DNA of 64,000 nucleotides from Pomacea canaliculata (Eukaryota; Mollusca; Gastropoda; Architaenioglossa; Ampullariidae), in the NCBI RefSeq assembly GCF_003073045.1, contig NC_037600.1, forward strand, positions 15,020,352 to 15,084,351, written 5' to 3'. A program made the translations under genes and the position numbers. The notes beneath the pieces are model-generated. The model saw nothing but the letters and a program-made list of their open reading frames with translations, was not told the DNA's origin and searched no databases. This document shows, in pieces, positions 39,289 to 51,700 of this stretch. Positions within the stretch are counted from its first letter, which is position 1, and every line of letters begins with the position of its first letter.

Positions 39289-39345
39289 CGCTTCGAATAC
39301 AGACTAGCGTTCTCCCGCCATGTTTCAGGGATCGCGGAAGGATAT
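39289..39345 (-). promoter_or_regulatory. Candidate non-coding first exon and promoter of the Polycomb-like gene
   Basis: A CpG-containing segment ends at a strong donor GCG|GTGAGT below 39289. It includes ACATGGCGGGAG, similar to the ATGGCGG element found near many housekeeping transcription starts. A five-codon upstream frame lies at 39321-39304. The transcription start is not directly visible, so the upper edge is approximate. Confidence 0.45.
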
Positions 39346-40223
39346 GAGGTAAAGTGAGAAAAGTACTTCCATTATAAACTTTAGAACAATTACTCTCTCA
39401 TTCTTCAAAATTTACTTATATATCACCTGACATATTTCTGTACGCATGAAATTTTTAATTACGTTATCAACCAATAATTCTAATGTAATAGCGATTAAGG
39501 TATTTATATTACATAGCGGAGCTTTAAAGATATAGTGCTAGGTTATGCGGCGCGCGCGAGTATTCAAAACTCACACCATGCACTGGATGTATTTCAATCA
39601 TTCCTCTCCTATTTATGTACTTTTAGAAAAGGAATGCCTGGGAAAATGTTAAAGATGTGAACCTTGAACTAGTGGTTTATTCTTTCACAAACAATTCTGG
39701 TTTATCATGGTTGTGTTCAACCAGCCTGCCAACACTAACATTGCTATTTTAAAAATAATGTTTAAAGTCATAACCATATCATCATAGAATATGTGGACTA
39801 AAATGCACTTCGGCTGTTTTTGCATTGAATCTAAAAGTACGAGTCAAGGTATCAAATATAATCTTAACTGAAAGACTAAGACTGCAAACATAACCAGCAC
39901 GTGCTGTCACTTTTAAGAACAAGTAACAGCATGAATTATTAGGTAAATATTTACATATTCTAATTTGACTAAGAAAGGTCTATGATTTAACAAAGAAAAT
40001 GTCTTTAGGCGACCCAAAAGAAATGTTACTGATATGAGATTTATTGACAGATTTTCTAAAGGACAGCTTTACGTGTCTGCACAAAAGTAGGCCATCGTTA
40101 ATCTAGGGGAAGGAACTTCAGTAGCAAGTAAAGTTTTTAAAGGCAGTTCTTGTCCCTGTGTGCTATCCGACCGATCGAATGAGGGACTTCTCAGGATTTT
40201 TCTATGTTGTATATAGTAAAAAC

Positions 40224-40225
<2 letters not shown>

Positions 40226-40276
<51 letters not shown>
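40226..40276. repeat. (TAA)n microsatellite
   Basis: About 17 uninterrupted trinucleotides. Runs of Asn or Leu read through it are translation artefacts of the repeat. Confidence 0.97.
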
Positions 40277-41030
40277 GGACGATGAAAAAGATTTATTTCT
40301 GACGACATTGCCTTGCTGCCTTTCTTGCTGGATAATGGACACGGTCACAATGGCTCTCTTTCTGACTGTGTATGCCGGTGACAAAAACATTTCCCAAGGG
40401 ATATGATGTTAGATTTCAGGATGTACAAGCCTTTTGTAGCCAACAGTACAGCCCATGGTAATGTCGACAACTGTTATAAATATTTAGGTGCTATCTTCGA
40501 CATCTAGTTTTTAAATGGGACGCCAACACTGCCACGTGGTTCTGCCTGGACCACCAGTGTGGATTCACAGTTGTATTGTCTCCCTTCCTTCAAGACGACA
40601 GCCGTAGACATTATTATTTATTAAAATCACTGGCGTAAGAAAATGCTCGGCTTTTTTTTTTTTTTTTTTTGGGGGGGGTTGGTGAAGGCCAACTTCATGC
40701 TGACAGTGAGCGACGTTCCCACTTTCTCCCGGTTTCTATATCATTGAGCTCATTTCATTAATTATTATATATGTTTAATATAAATAATTTTTATAGTAAT
40801 GAGAAGAAAAAACTATGTGCACATTACATTATTATCTATGTTTTATAATAAATCATTTTATAAAGTGAAGTACTTTTATTTGAATTAATTCGTTTTATAG
40901 TTTTGCACTCGTTGTTTGTTAGATAAAAACCTTCCTTTCTTGTTTGTGGTGTACCTTCAGCTTAGCCGCGACTGTAATCGCAGTACAAGCACGTTCGCGT
41001 TCCACTGATCACAGATATTAGAAATGGCCA

Positions 41031-41087
41031 ACACATACACACATACACACACGCACACACACGCACGCGCGCGCACACACACACACA
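41031..41087. repeat. (CA)n/(CG)n alternating tract
   Basis: CA repeat with TA and CG interruptions, including an alternating GCGCGC core at about 41065-41074. Confidence 0.9.
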
Positions 41088-42791
41088 GAGAAAGTTGTCC
41101 TTGGGTCATCGGTTCATATTAAAAGGGGTGGTAGTCATTCAAGCTGTTATTTAAACATAAAAAAATATACAAATAATATAGTCACAAACTTCCAGTTACA
41201 GAGCATTGTTTCATAGCACTAACACCTTTAAAATATAGACCTCTGTTTTATATGTTATCATACTACTGCTGTTCCTGTTGCTACGTACCAGCGTTACCTT
41301 AAACAGAGATGGAATTCTATATTTCAAAGGGATATCTTCTTCAAGAAAATCAGTATACATGGAACTTATAAAACGAAGTTCTATCCCATGTACTTCTGTG
41401 CAAAATGGACAGAAGAAATCACAAGATAACGCAATGTACATGTTTTAAGTGTTCTAATGTACATGTTCTAAGACTTTTCTTAGAGAGACACCTGCTTTAA
41501 GTCTAATTAAAGCATTTTTAATGTTGGCATTTCTCAGATAAGTAGGGAGTATCAGTGGAACATGATCTAAACACATTGTAGGGTAAAAAGATGACATGAC
41601 ATCTTTAATGCCAATGACTCATGATCATTATGACATGGGGAGATGACGTAGCAAGAGTATAATGTAATGAGCTCCTTTAGGCGAAAAACAAAGGGAAGTA
41701 GCTGTGGAGTTTCCAAGTAATGACTTGACTATATGTGTCTCGATAATAACCCAAAACTAAAACTGTATGCAACAGGAGAGATTACTTGCCTTTGAGGCAG
41801 TTTTCCAATAATGATATATTTGTAGTTAGGCCTAAGCATAATTTCTGGACATTGTTACCTCAATCAAAAATTTGCAGAGCTAGTTCAGGACCGACCAGAG
41901 ACGCAGGAAACGATCTTTCATAAGCACTTAATACGTAAATGCCCTTTACGAATGGGTTCCCGCCCAAATCTTACTCATAAAAGAATAAACTGCAATTTCC
42001 GCTCCAGGCAGGGGTGCAAGTGTACATTTACGTGCATTAATGTGCGGTCATCTTCCATTTTCATCGAAAATGCAAACAAGTTCTTAAATGATGGTGTGGC
42101 ACCCACTTAGCTTGCTCAAAACAGAAGGCGAATCCTCCCTGAATAACCCCACTTTTGTCAGAGGAGAACGCAGATGTTTATGAAATGCCAGCAAGACAAA
42201 TACACAGCTGGGTCACAAAAACATATTATTGGTCTGCGCGTTATCTTTAGATGATAGGGATCTGAATGAGCTTCTACCCACCCTACCCCGCGCTGCACAC
42301 ATTAAAGACCATACCTAATGGCATAAGTTTAGAAATGAAAAACAGGTATAGATACTGGCAGAATATATCTTCTCTGTAAATAACAGCATATGACGCAAAG
42401 CCGTTTGTGAAATATTTGGATGCAAAGTAGACATTTTTCTCCTGTTGTGAACTAATGACAGAATTCTGCTCGAACAGAAAGCGACAGTCACTCACGTGTT
42501 ATGTCGTCCTCTATGGACATTGCTAGGTGTGCAATAAGATTTCATCAGACAGTCTTCACTTTTCGTCCTCTAGAACATAGTAACAGTTTAAATGACAAAA
42601 TGCAAAATATTTCAATATCATTAAAGCCGTTAAACTAAATGTGTTCAATATTTCAGAAGTGTGCTTTGAGAAACAGAAGCATCCCAACGAGGAGACAACG
42701 CAGTCTACGAATCGACCACATATTTAAAAAAAAAGGGTACTACAAAAATGTGTTTAGGACTAAACAAACGATGTGGATCTGTGCACAAAAT

Positions 42792-42830
42792 ACACGCGCG
42801 CGCGCAAACACACACACACGCGCGCGCGCA
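42792..42830. repeat. (CG)n-(CA)n-(CG)n tract
   Basis: Two CGCGCGCG blocks flank a CA repeat, giving a strictly alternating purine-pyrimidine stretch except near 42807. Confidence 0.9.
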
Positions 42831-43984
42831 ATAGTTTCTACAACCATGCAAACACACTTAAGCATGTGTACACAAAAGGATTAAGTACTCATTAACTTAA
42901 AAACACGTTTGTAAATATATATTATCACACAATAAGTTTAGCTAGAAGGTTCTGATTAAATTAAAAAAAACAAACTTATATAGTTCTTCGGTTGGTATAA
43001 CTTCTTTTATTAAAAAAGCAAGCAAACAAGCAACAACAAAAGAAAACATACAACTCCTCTGTATTTGATCCTCTCACTAAGATTTCTGACGATTTTTCGC
43101 TTCGGTTAGTTCGGCAACTATTTACTAGCTTTAGGAATTCTTTCAAGTGAACTTATGAGCATTGCAGACCCTCCATGCAGTAGGCCTAGTAATTGTAGGG
43201 AGTCGCCACAGGCCGCAAACACACAAAGGAGGGGCAAAGGTTTAATAACATCTGTGGTTATAAAGTAGTTATTACCAAGCTTAAATTTGGTTACTATCGC
43301 AAAGTTCTTATTAGGTGTGTTAACCGCGCTTGGTTTCAGAGGGGAGAACGTGTCCTTTGCCAAGGTATTTGCAAACTATAGCCTAACACCTGGCCTGTTT
43401 GGCAGTGTTTTACACAGAAATGCGCGACTTCTGATGGTGTCTTTATTACTGAATATAATGTACAACACTTACAAAAACTATTGAGCTGCTGTATTTGCGT
43501 AATATTACAGCACAGAGTGAAGTTTTGGCAGATCACTTTAATTAGACTGCATGTACCGCCCAGGGCTAGTGTATAGGCCTAATTTTTTGTGTGTGTGTGT
43601 TTCCAGACAACTGCAGCGCGAAGGACGAGCTTCACCATCACCTCAGTAAATGTTGTCTTTTCCCAGATGCTGTGCTTTTTCAAGGCAAGGAAGACAAAAG
43701 CTTCTTTCAGCGTAACCCACGTTGATTCTTTTTCCATCCTGTGTGCGCGGGAGACGACGGGTGTTTTCCTGGCTTGTACTGAAGATGGCCCAGAAACGAT
43801 GGGCCACATCACAGAAACCAGCCATTATCCCATGAATCATTGAAGGAGACCTCGGGGGATGGGGGAGGGAATGCTGTGAACAAATATCAGAGGATCAAGA
43901 GGTAGATTCCGGTAAATACTGAAAGAGGCGAGACGGGTTGCTGCAGCTGCAGCTTGCGGTCACCTGTTAGAGCACGCGCGGCCA

Positions 43985-44300
43985 AAGGGGTGGGAGGAGG
44001 AGCGAGAGAATGTGGAGAGAGAGAGATAGAAAGAAGATAAAAAAAAGAAAGAGATCACGAGAAAGACAGAGGCAATGAGCGAGAGAGAAAAAGAGAGGGA
44101 CGAAGAAAGAGAAAGAAAGAAGGAGATTTAGCAAGAAGAAGAGAGAGAAAAAGCGAAGTTAGAGAGAGAAAGAGATAATAGGTAAATTAGAGAGAGAGAA
44201 AAGGGGAGGGGAGACAGAAGAAAAAGTTAGAGCGAAATACTGTAGTGGAAGACAGAGAAGGGGAACGTTAGAGAGACAGAAAGAGAGCAAGATTCAAGAG
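43985..44300. repeat. Purine-rich (GA/GAAA) low-complexity block
   Basis: More than 300 bp in which the plus strand is almost all G and A, mostly AGAGAGAGAAAG-like. It is interrupted by short CT- or T-containing spacers. Strong strand asymmetry. Confidence 0.9.
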
Positions 44301-45675
44301 TCTTTCACCTCTCAAGGGTATTAACCTATTAAAGAGTCAATTATCTGCATAATGTATAAAAAAAACAAACATATATAATATCAAATATACATACCCAAGT
44401 TATATCTATAATAATTAATACCAATATACACACACACATACAAATATCCGATGAGTAATTTGTACCGGCTATACATTCATAACTATTTCTGTTTCTATCA
44501 ACTGCTCATTCATGCTTTTACAGTCTCCTCATATACAGATCACTAGATATGTAATCAAATAAATCGAAGTATATTGATACATTTAATCAGGGTCAATAGA
44601 CCGAGAGATAACACAAGGTTCTCGTGAGAGAGCTAGAGAAAATGTGAGAAAGATTGTGTGTGTGGGTGAGAGAGTTATGTGGATGTGCACATGTTTCACA
44701 GGACAAAAGGTTGCAGTTGCAGCTGTCAGGAAGTAAGTTGCACGTGAAACCTCTTAAGGAGGTTTATGTCCGCTGCAACAGCAGGGATAAATAACTCTTA
44801 ACAACAAAATTACTCCCGTCGCTGTGTGGTTTCCTCGGTCTTCGCAAAAGAGTACATTATTTTGTAAGATTTTTTGAATTACCCTATTTCTCATTCTGTG
44901 CAAGTTGTAACCCGTTAAAATTTACCTGACAATATGCTGATTATAAACATTAATTTTTAAAAGGAATAAGTTCTGAAATACGCAAACACTCAGCAAATTA
45001 TATAAAATATAGAAAAGCAGTAAATTGTCTTTATGACAAAACTGGTTAGTTAAAAATATGCATCCAAAACCATATGAAATTCCACTGAACGATCGAGTAA
45101 GGTGAGGCTGCGAAGGGCTTGAAAAGAGACATTTTTTAACGACCGTAAGACTATAACCGTATAACGTGTGTAAATGAACTGTGTCGTGTGTATACATAAT
45201 GCTTATTAGTGAAAGATGATGCTGGAATTCAATGTTCCCTGAAAACATTATTTTAAAATTTTAAGCTAATTCAAATTCATGAAGATAATACCCGTTTATT
45301 CCAGGTGTTATAAACAAGCAGACCTTTAAAGTTACAAATTATTAATATTGGGATTTGTGACCGTTGTCGTCCAGTTGATGATTAAAAGGTCTTGCAAACT
45401 TAACTCACTCGCTCGGCTGGAACATAACTGGTCTTCAAGAGTTATTATTGGAAGATTTTTGTTCGAAGATTCTCGATATCAGCGATAACTTCTCAGCGCT
45501 TGAAGCATACACACACTTGCAAAAAAATATCTGTCTCAATTTTGACGATGTTAAATAAAAGTTTTGCTGCAGACAATGGAACATTTTCATAACCACCTGT
45601 TTCTTGCAAAAATTGCATCGTGTGAATGACACTTCAGACAACCAAAACAATAAATACTCTTTCCGTGTCCAGAAA

Positions 45676-45687
45676 TGCGCATGCGCA
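45676..45687. promoter_or_regulatory. Perfect NRF1-type palindrome TGCGCATGCGCA
   Basis: Exact match to the NRF1 consensus (YGCGCAYGCGCR), rare in this AT-rich spacer. It lies 250 bp upstream of a strong splice donor (AAAAAG|GTAAGC after 45935), suggesting the promoter of a transcript running rightward, most simply the VWA gene. Confidence 0.5.
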
Positions 45688-45689
45688 CT

Positions 45690-45935
45690 GGCCTTCTTTA
45701 CCGGCGAAGTAACGAGCATCACCCATGAAAACATTGTGTTCCAGTTCCGATGCCTGCTGTATCAAAATCAGGATTTGCCTCTCTTGCGTCTTAAGGCACG
45801 CACCCTATCTACCCTCATGCTTACACAGCATGTTCTCGCGACAGGAAAGGGAGTTAGATCTGCAAACCGTCGCGTCACTACATTGCTGCTAACTTGAAAG
45901 CAGACGACCACAGGGTCCCAAACGTTAAGAAAAAG
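45690..45935 (+). other. Candidate non-coding first exon of the VWA gene
   Basis: A CpG-richer stretch follows the NRF1 palindrome and ends at a good donor. The next plausible acceptor in the same direction is TTTTCCAG ending at 48688, 13 nt before the VWA gene start codon. The link is inferred, and the left edge is arbitrary. Confidence 0.35.
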
Positions 45936-47416
45936 GTAAGCCTGGGCACGTTTTTAATTTGTTCTTTAAAAGTCGTGATTAACTGTCAGCACTGAACTAA
46001 AGCTCTTTTTAACAGGATTTATTTCTTATTTCTGAACTTGCGGATGAAGGATAATTTCCACTTGATTGTTGTAACTGCAAAAATGTTTGCGGATGCCTGT
46101 CTAAGCACTTAACTCTCAGTTATACGATCAGTCGAGACGGACAAAAGGTTTTCGTTATCTCTCCTTATTTGCCACACATAAACACAAATAAACTTTACAC
46201 ACAAATATCTCATCTATATTAGAAGTGAGTTTCTCTCGCTTTTCAATGAAGTCATTGCAAAACGAACATTTTGATAGAAAAAAAAACTAGATTAAAAGTT
46301 AAACGGTAAAAGTTATTTTACGTTCTTCTGTTTTAAAAGTGTAGTCAAAACAATTTCATTACTTCTAATGTTTATGTTTCTTGCTAATCGTTAATTTTTG
46401 AAACAAAATCAAGAATCTCACGATGCTAGATTCTCCGAAAATTTACACTTTATCATTCTGACCTGTGCTCACTAGGACTGAACGGAAATCAAATACTAGA
46501 TACATGTTATTATTTTGAGTAATTTTACTGCATGAAAAAATACGAAACTTGATTATTTTTTACCAGCTCTTCCTCCTAGAAGACTTGTTGATTTATAAAT
46601 AAACAAACCGGTAGCAACATCTAAGCTTAGTTCATTTTGTGAACATCATTTATAACTTTTCCAGTCACAGGACAGTATGAATCCAGTTAAGAAGACCATT
46701 AAAGAGTTTATCCTTAAATTAAATTTCATGGAGGTCATGGAATTTCTAGTTATCAAACATAAGTTACTGCTTTTTTAACGAATAAAAAAGGTTTGTGGAC
46801 CGTTTAAATTGTAACAAAAATTTTAAAAAATACCGCTGGCTCATAAGGTTTGGAGTATTTTTTCCTTCTCGCTGAAGTTGTTCTGGTCGCAAAATAGTGT
46901 CTTGTTTACAGTCGTGTCTAAAACATTTATCTGCTGATGAAAGAGGCCGCCGCGTCTTTGTATCTTTTTGCGTAAGAAAACAAAACAAAATAAAAATCCA
47001 CAAACACAATTTGATAAAAAAATATTTTAAAAAAACCCCACCAAAAAACAAAAAATGAAGCGTACAAATACCACAGTGCAAGGCTTTCAAGGTAAGCCTA
47101 TAACCAAACACTGGCTATTTGAGAACATTCGAGAAGAGTTAGGTAAGAGACAGGTAAAAGTAATTTGATGATTTAAGTCTGTGCTTAATACCGAAAGTAC
47201 ATATCCAAAGTCCAGAGATACGCTATTTTTCATGGAGTTTGGCTTCGACACATACAGACCTTCCTTTGATAAGCCACAATGAGTGAAAATCACTGACTTT
47301 GTTTACAGGCAAGAATTTGTAAGACTGCTGTTTAAAGTATTACTAATTTCAAAGGAAGGGTGCTTAATTCGCGTCGCATTCTTTAATGTTTTGGCATATA
47401 ATTCAAGATACAGGAG

Positions 47417-47460
47417 GGCGCGCGCGCGCACACACACACACACACAAACACAAACACACA
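47417..47460. repeat. (CG)n/(CA)n tract
   Basis: A GCGCGCGCGC block runs directly into a CA repeat and CAAACA variants. Confidence 0.9.
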
Positions 47461-48373
47461 AATTTGTTTTGTTCCAGGGAAAGAGCATGCTATATTGCAT
47501 GACACTGCTGGTTTAAAACTATATGTTAACAATAGTAAAAAAAATCATAAACTCTCCCGACAGTGCCTCTCTACTTTTATTCCATCTACATTCTGACTCA
47601 AAATGTGGCACGAAGCTGAGATCCGTACTGACAACGCTCAGTGTTTCAACAACCATACGGAATGTGTGATATCACTTGACAAAATAACATGGCAGCCTCA
47701 CCATATCACATCAGAACGTTCTTCACGATATTATAATTCAACGTGTTTTCTGCAACCCAAACTTTTGTGACGAAACGAGCAGAACGTTAGTATCTGTCAT
47801 TAAAGGGCAACTTTACCTTTTATGACTTGCACTGCCATTTAATTGATTTCGCTTAGCATTGCGCCGGCAACAAGTATGGGCACAACAAACAAAGAATAAA
47901 CACAGACAACAGTTGGTATTATTTCGAGTGGCGATTGCAGGGGAACAACAATGACGTCGACAACGAAGACGACAATATGATGATATAAAGACATAATGGT
48001 GAACCCCGCGTCGAGTGTAACAACCTCAGGAAGAAAATTTTTATTTATCTCATACACCACAAGCCATAGCCAAGTTTGTGACCTTTGGCCTTTTCGCAAA
48101 ACATCAGCAAAGCGACCTGTTGTGCTCAGTGGTGGGGTAATCGACATTATCATCTTTTCAGTGTGCACGCCCTTCTGTTTCACGTGACCCTTCCGTGCAA
48201 CCGTCTGGGTCATTGCTGAGCTGTTTACCTCGCGACCAACGGTGACGTCATTTCTATTTTTAAGCATTTTTTTCTTTTTACCCCCTCTTTTTCCTGTCAT
48301 GTAGATCTTAATGAAATGGCTAACAAAAGCGATGCACAAAGACAGGTAATGATACGTAAACGATATCCCATGC

Positions 48374-48449
48374 TGCTTTGCCAATAGGGGTCCTTCCCAG
48401 ACTGCTGATCGTGCTTTGCCAATAGGGGTCCTTCTCAGACTACGGATCG
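48374..48449. repeat. 38-bp tandem duplication with CCAAT motifs
   Basis: Two adjacent 38-bp units start at 48374 and 48412. Each holds TGCTTTGCCAATAGGGGTCC and they differ at about five positions. Each copy carries one CCAAT pentamer, about 250-320 bp upstream of the VWA gene start codon. Confidence 0.85.
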
Positions 48450-48701
48450 AGATGATGATGTCTTACTTTTCGGCAGTCCGTGCTCTAAACACAATGAACC
48501 ACTTAAATGGCCCCTTCTATCACCACTGGGCTCTGAAACTAATACCTCTGCTTTTTTATCTTTTCCAGACAGGCGAATACTGTCGGGGACAGCAGGGCAG
48601 TGCCTGTGACGGTTGCAAAGATCGTTTTGAGTATTAAAGTATTATGTGGTTTTGATGAAACAAAACAAAAGGTTATTTATTTTTCCAGGTAAAAGCTGAA
48701 A

Positions 48702-51700
48702 ATGGGAAAGAATCACGTGACCCCGCTTGTTTATATACTACTTGTTTGGTTTCCCTGGACGACAGCCATGTCCAGCTCACAGAGAGACAGACGACCCACA
48801 CAGGATGTTGTTCACCAGCACCAGGATGAAAACGGTGGGTCACATGATGGCAGTCACAGAATGACGACGATGCTGTCCAGCGAAGTGCCTCACGATATCT
48901 CACAAAACATACCACCAGGTGATTTCCTGATGAGGTCGGCGGATCTAAAAACGGGATCTAGGAATGATGAAGCTCTAAAGGTAACAATTTCCTCTTCGTT
49001 GAAGGGTGAAGATTTTACCTGGATCGGTGACATAAATGACGAACCAAGTGCAGGTTTAGACATTCATAACAACCACATTAATAAGTTAATGAAAACCAAG
49101 GGCTCACAAAAGCAACCTTTGTCCTCCATCGATCACAGAAAATCAAGGGTCAAAGCGCGGCAGCGACGAGAAACTCGCAGACGACAAAGTCGACGTCACG
49201 GGTCAAGGGGCAGGCAGTCGTCTGCGGCAATCAGTAGCTCCCAACACATCAATAGCCTGCCCCATTCCGCGTCCCAAATCGGACCCAAGCTCCTGCCAGC
49301 TCTGCCGCCCGGCTCCCTCAACGTTACACTCCAGAAATTTGGCGCATCCGTCCCACCCAGTCAACCCGTCTCGGCTCATTTCAAATCTTTCTCACTCTTT
49401 TCTTCAGCGACTTCATCGGATAGCAAGAGATCGGGGCGCCAAAAACAGAGAGGAATTAGTACTCCCCCATCCTTGGGCATCCTCACAACAACGTCACCTT
49501 TCGAACACCACCTCCACCACCAGCAACTCCTGTTAGGTCAACAACGTAATATATCCGGCGATATGGCGGCTCTGACTAGCCATTACGGATCCCTTCCGCT
49601 GAGACATCACAATACCTCCGCACAAGAACCTCGTCACAGGGAAGAGAATCTTCATACAAAAGAACAGGCTGACGTCAAGATCAATGTCCAGGGAAGGCTG
49701 CAAGAGTGTCAGCAGTGTGACCTTGACCTGCGCATGCTTCGAGCAGCGTACAAGGTACGTTGACTGGATTGCCTCCATCTAGTAGCAAATGCTCTCTAAG
49801 GTGAGGGATTGTCACTGACAATCATGCACTAAGTAGTCCTTTTTATGTACAAGGATTGACATATATGAATAGGTGTGAGACTGGTGTTACTAAACGCGTA
49901 GTTCCAAACTTATGGGCACAAGTATCACCCGTATACTCTACATTGGCTTTATAACAAAGAAAGATTAAAAAAAATTGAATTAAGAACAAATGTTCTACAA
50001 TTAATAATCTATATTCAGCTATTTCCATTAGACGAACAAAATCTATATATGCAGCTCACAAAAATGAGTATAAACTTACCGACTTAAAAGGACTTAAAGA
50101 TTCGCTGACTCACAAACAAAACCTGACAGGCTCATCTCAACAGGTTTTCAGCTGAATAGGTTACCCATTGGGTCAGGCCACCACAACAATTTTCCCCCAA
50201 ACTGTCAATGGGGCACTACTTCAAAGAGAAGCACAAACAACTGTTGAAAATATTCCTGGCATCGACCTTTCCACAATTAATACTAGTGAAGCCACTCAAT
50301 GACGCCGTTACATACTTTTTTTATATTTATTTTTATAACTTTGTCTTACGTATACTTTTATTCAATCTCTACATACATTTATCCATGCTTTATTTAAGGA
50401 AATTGTATGGGTAATCTGTTATTTAACTGTTATCTGAACTGTTATCCTCAAGAGGTGAATGAATAAAATGTCTGATGTCGATCAAAGTTTCTTTTGGCTG
50501 GGTTCTAAGTCTTGTTTTATTTGTTTGCTGTTGATGTTTTCCTTTCCTAGTGATTTTCAGATGGTATTTAGTCTGCTAGGAAGCAGTAGTTATCATGCAC
50601 GAGATTAATGTTCTAGCACGTGATATTCAAGAGACTGATCATTTTCTGTACCTCCACTCACCCATCTCTCTCTCTCCTGTTTTCTTTCCCTGTTTACAGA
50701 AGAACCTGGAGACACTCAAGCTGGTGTTGATGGAGGCCATGGATCGCTTCATTCTCGACCCTTCACAACTCCTGACCTCCGCCCTCTGTGACGTTTTGAA
50801 CATTCCTTCGGCTCACCATTCTCACCGCAGGTCGTTCACTTCCACTGCAGGTCCGCTTCGCCCCGTCTACGGGCCACGTCGGCATTCACACGGGAGACAC
50901 CCACACGACAACGACGAAGAGCGTCACTCAGCCGTAAGCCTAGCGTCAGAGGATAGTCGCCCTGGCGTCAGCTTCACGTCAGAAAGTAGACCTCACGCTA
51001 ATCGCGGAAGGTCTTATCGCGAAGAGGCGAGTCATCTGTCGCAGAACGCACGTAATTCAGGTGCGTCCGGCATTCCTGCGCATTGGTCTCGCCCAGGTGC
51101 TGATGTGATAGACCAGCAGGGCAGCAGCAGGGCGTCGAGTGAAGCAGCCGAAATAAACGTCGGGAGTTCGCACCTTCGTGGGAACGGGCAGAGGGGCAGA
51201 TATAACGAGCAAGATGATTGGCTCACTGGTCGCCTTGACCTTGACGCGAAAGACAACGCCAGAACGAGCAGTGCGTTGATCTCGGAACTGTCCCAAGATC
51301 ACGCGACGCAGAAAGAAATCCGAGAGAGTGGAAGTCGTTCAGCAGTCAAGACGACGGAAAGCCCTCGGGAAAGAAACGTGGTATGGAGCACAACACACGA
51401 TCAAAGTGACTACACTTCAGAATTGACAGGGCGTTCTCGTAAAAGCAGCTTTTCGGACAACAGTACCAGAAACACAGGTGTGGGGCAGGTAGGACAGGTA
51501 AAAGGAAACCAAATCAGCAGCCGTGGGTCAGGTTTGTCGGTCAAGCCTGGTGATCCAAATACGCGAGCAGCTAGCCTTCAAGATGAGGGCGGTCTGCTGG
51601 GTGTTGCCAAGATATCACAGGACGGGTGGCTGCCACACTCGAGCCGCCAACCGACGGCGTCTTCAGATACTCTCACTTCCGATCCATCCACGTCAAACCT

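Larger units (their letters stand above)
36352..39289 (-). other. First intron of the Polycomb-like gene
   Basis: The minus-strand donor GAAGCG|GTGAGTATG lies just below 39289. A plausible acceptor GGAGACAG lies just above 36352, 20 nt before the start codon. The intron of about 2.9 kb carries a hAT MITE and a LINE 3' end; the remainder is AT-rich with nothing I can name. The splice pairing is inferred. Confidence 0.5.
39350..45670. other. Intergenic spacer rich in simple repeats
   Basis: About 6.3 kb between the divergent Polycomb-like and VWA genes. I find no supportable gene. It contains a TAA array, a T/G homopolymer pair (40652-40680), CA/CG tracts and a long purine-rich block, separated by AT-rich sequence. 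Confidence 0.55.
45936..48688. other. Gene-less stretch, probably 5' UTR intron of the VWA gene
   Basis: AT-rich sequence with a CG/CA tract at 47417-47460 and a 38-bp tandem duplication at 48374-48449. No exon is recognised. Confidence 0.4.

Noticed and set aside
40158-40406. Open frames with poly-Asn (plus) and poly-Leu (minus) runs
   Set aside because: Both are produced by the TAA microsatellite and have no supporting context.
43579-43843. Overlapping open frames on both strands, about 80 codons each
   Set aside because: No family similarity and no splice signals consistent with a gene; the region is GC-richer by chance or as a regulatory segment.
45604-45897. 97-codon plus-strand frame over the NRF1 site
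   Set aside because: No recognisable protein; better explained as a leader exon or promoter.
47839-48384. A 181-codon open frame on the minus strand with hydrophobic stretches
   Set aside because: It opens at a TTG, has no recognisable domain, no splice or promoter context, and overlaps a tandem duplication. Probably a chance frame.
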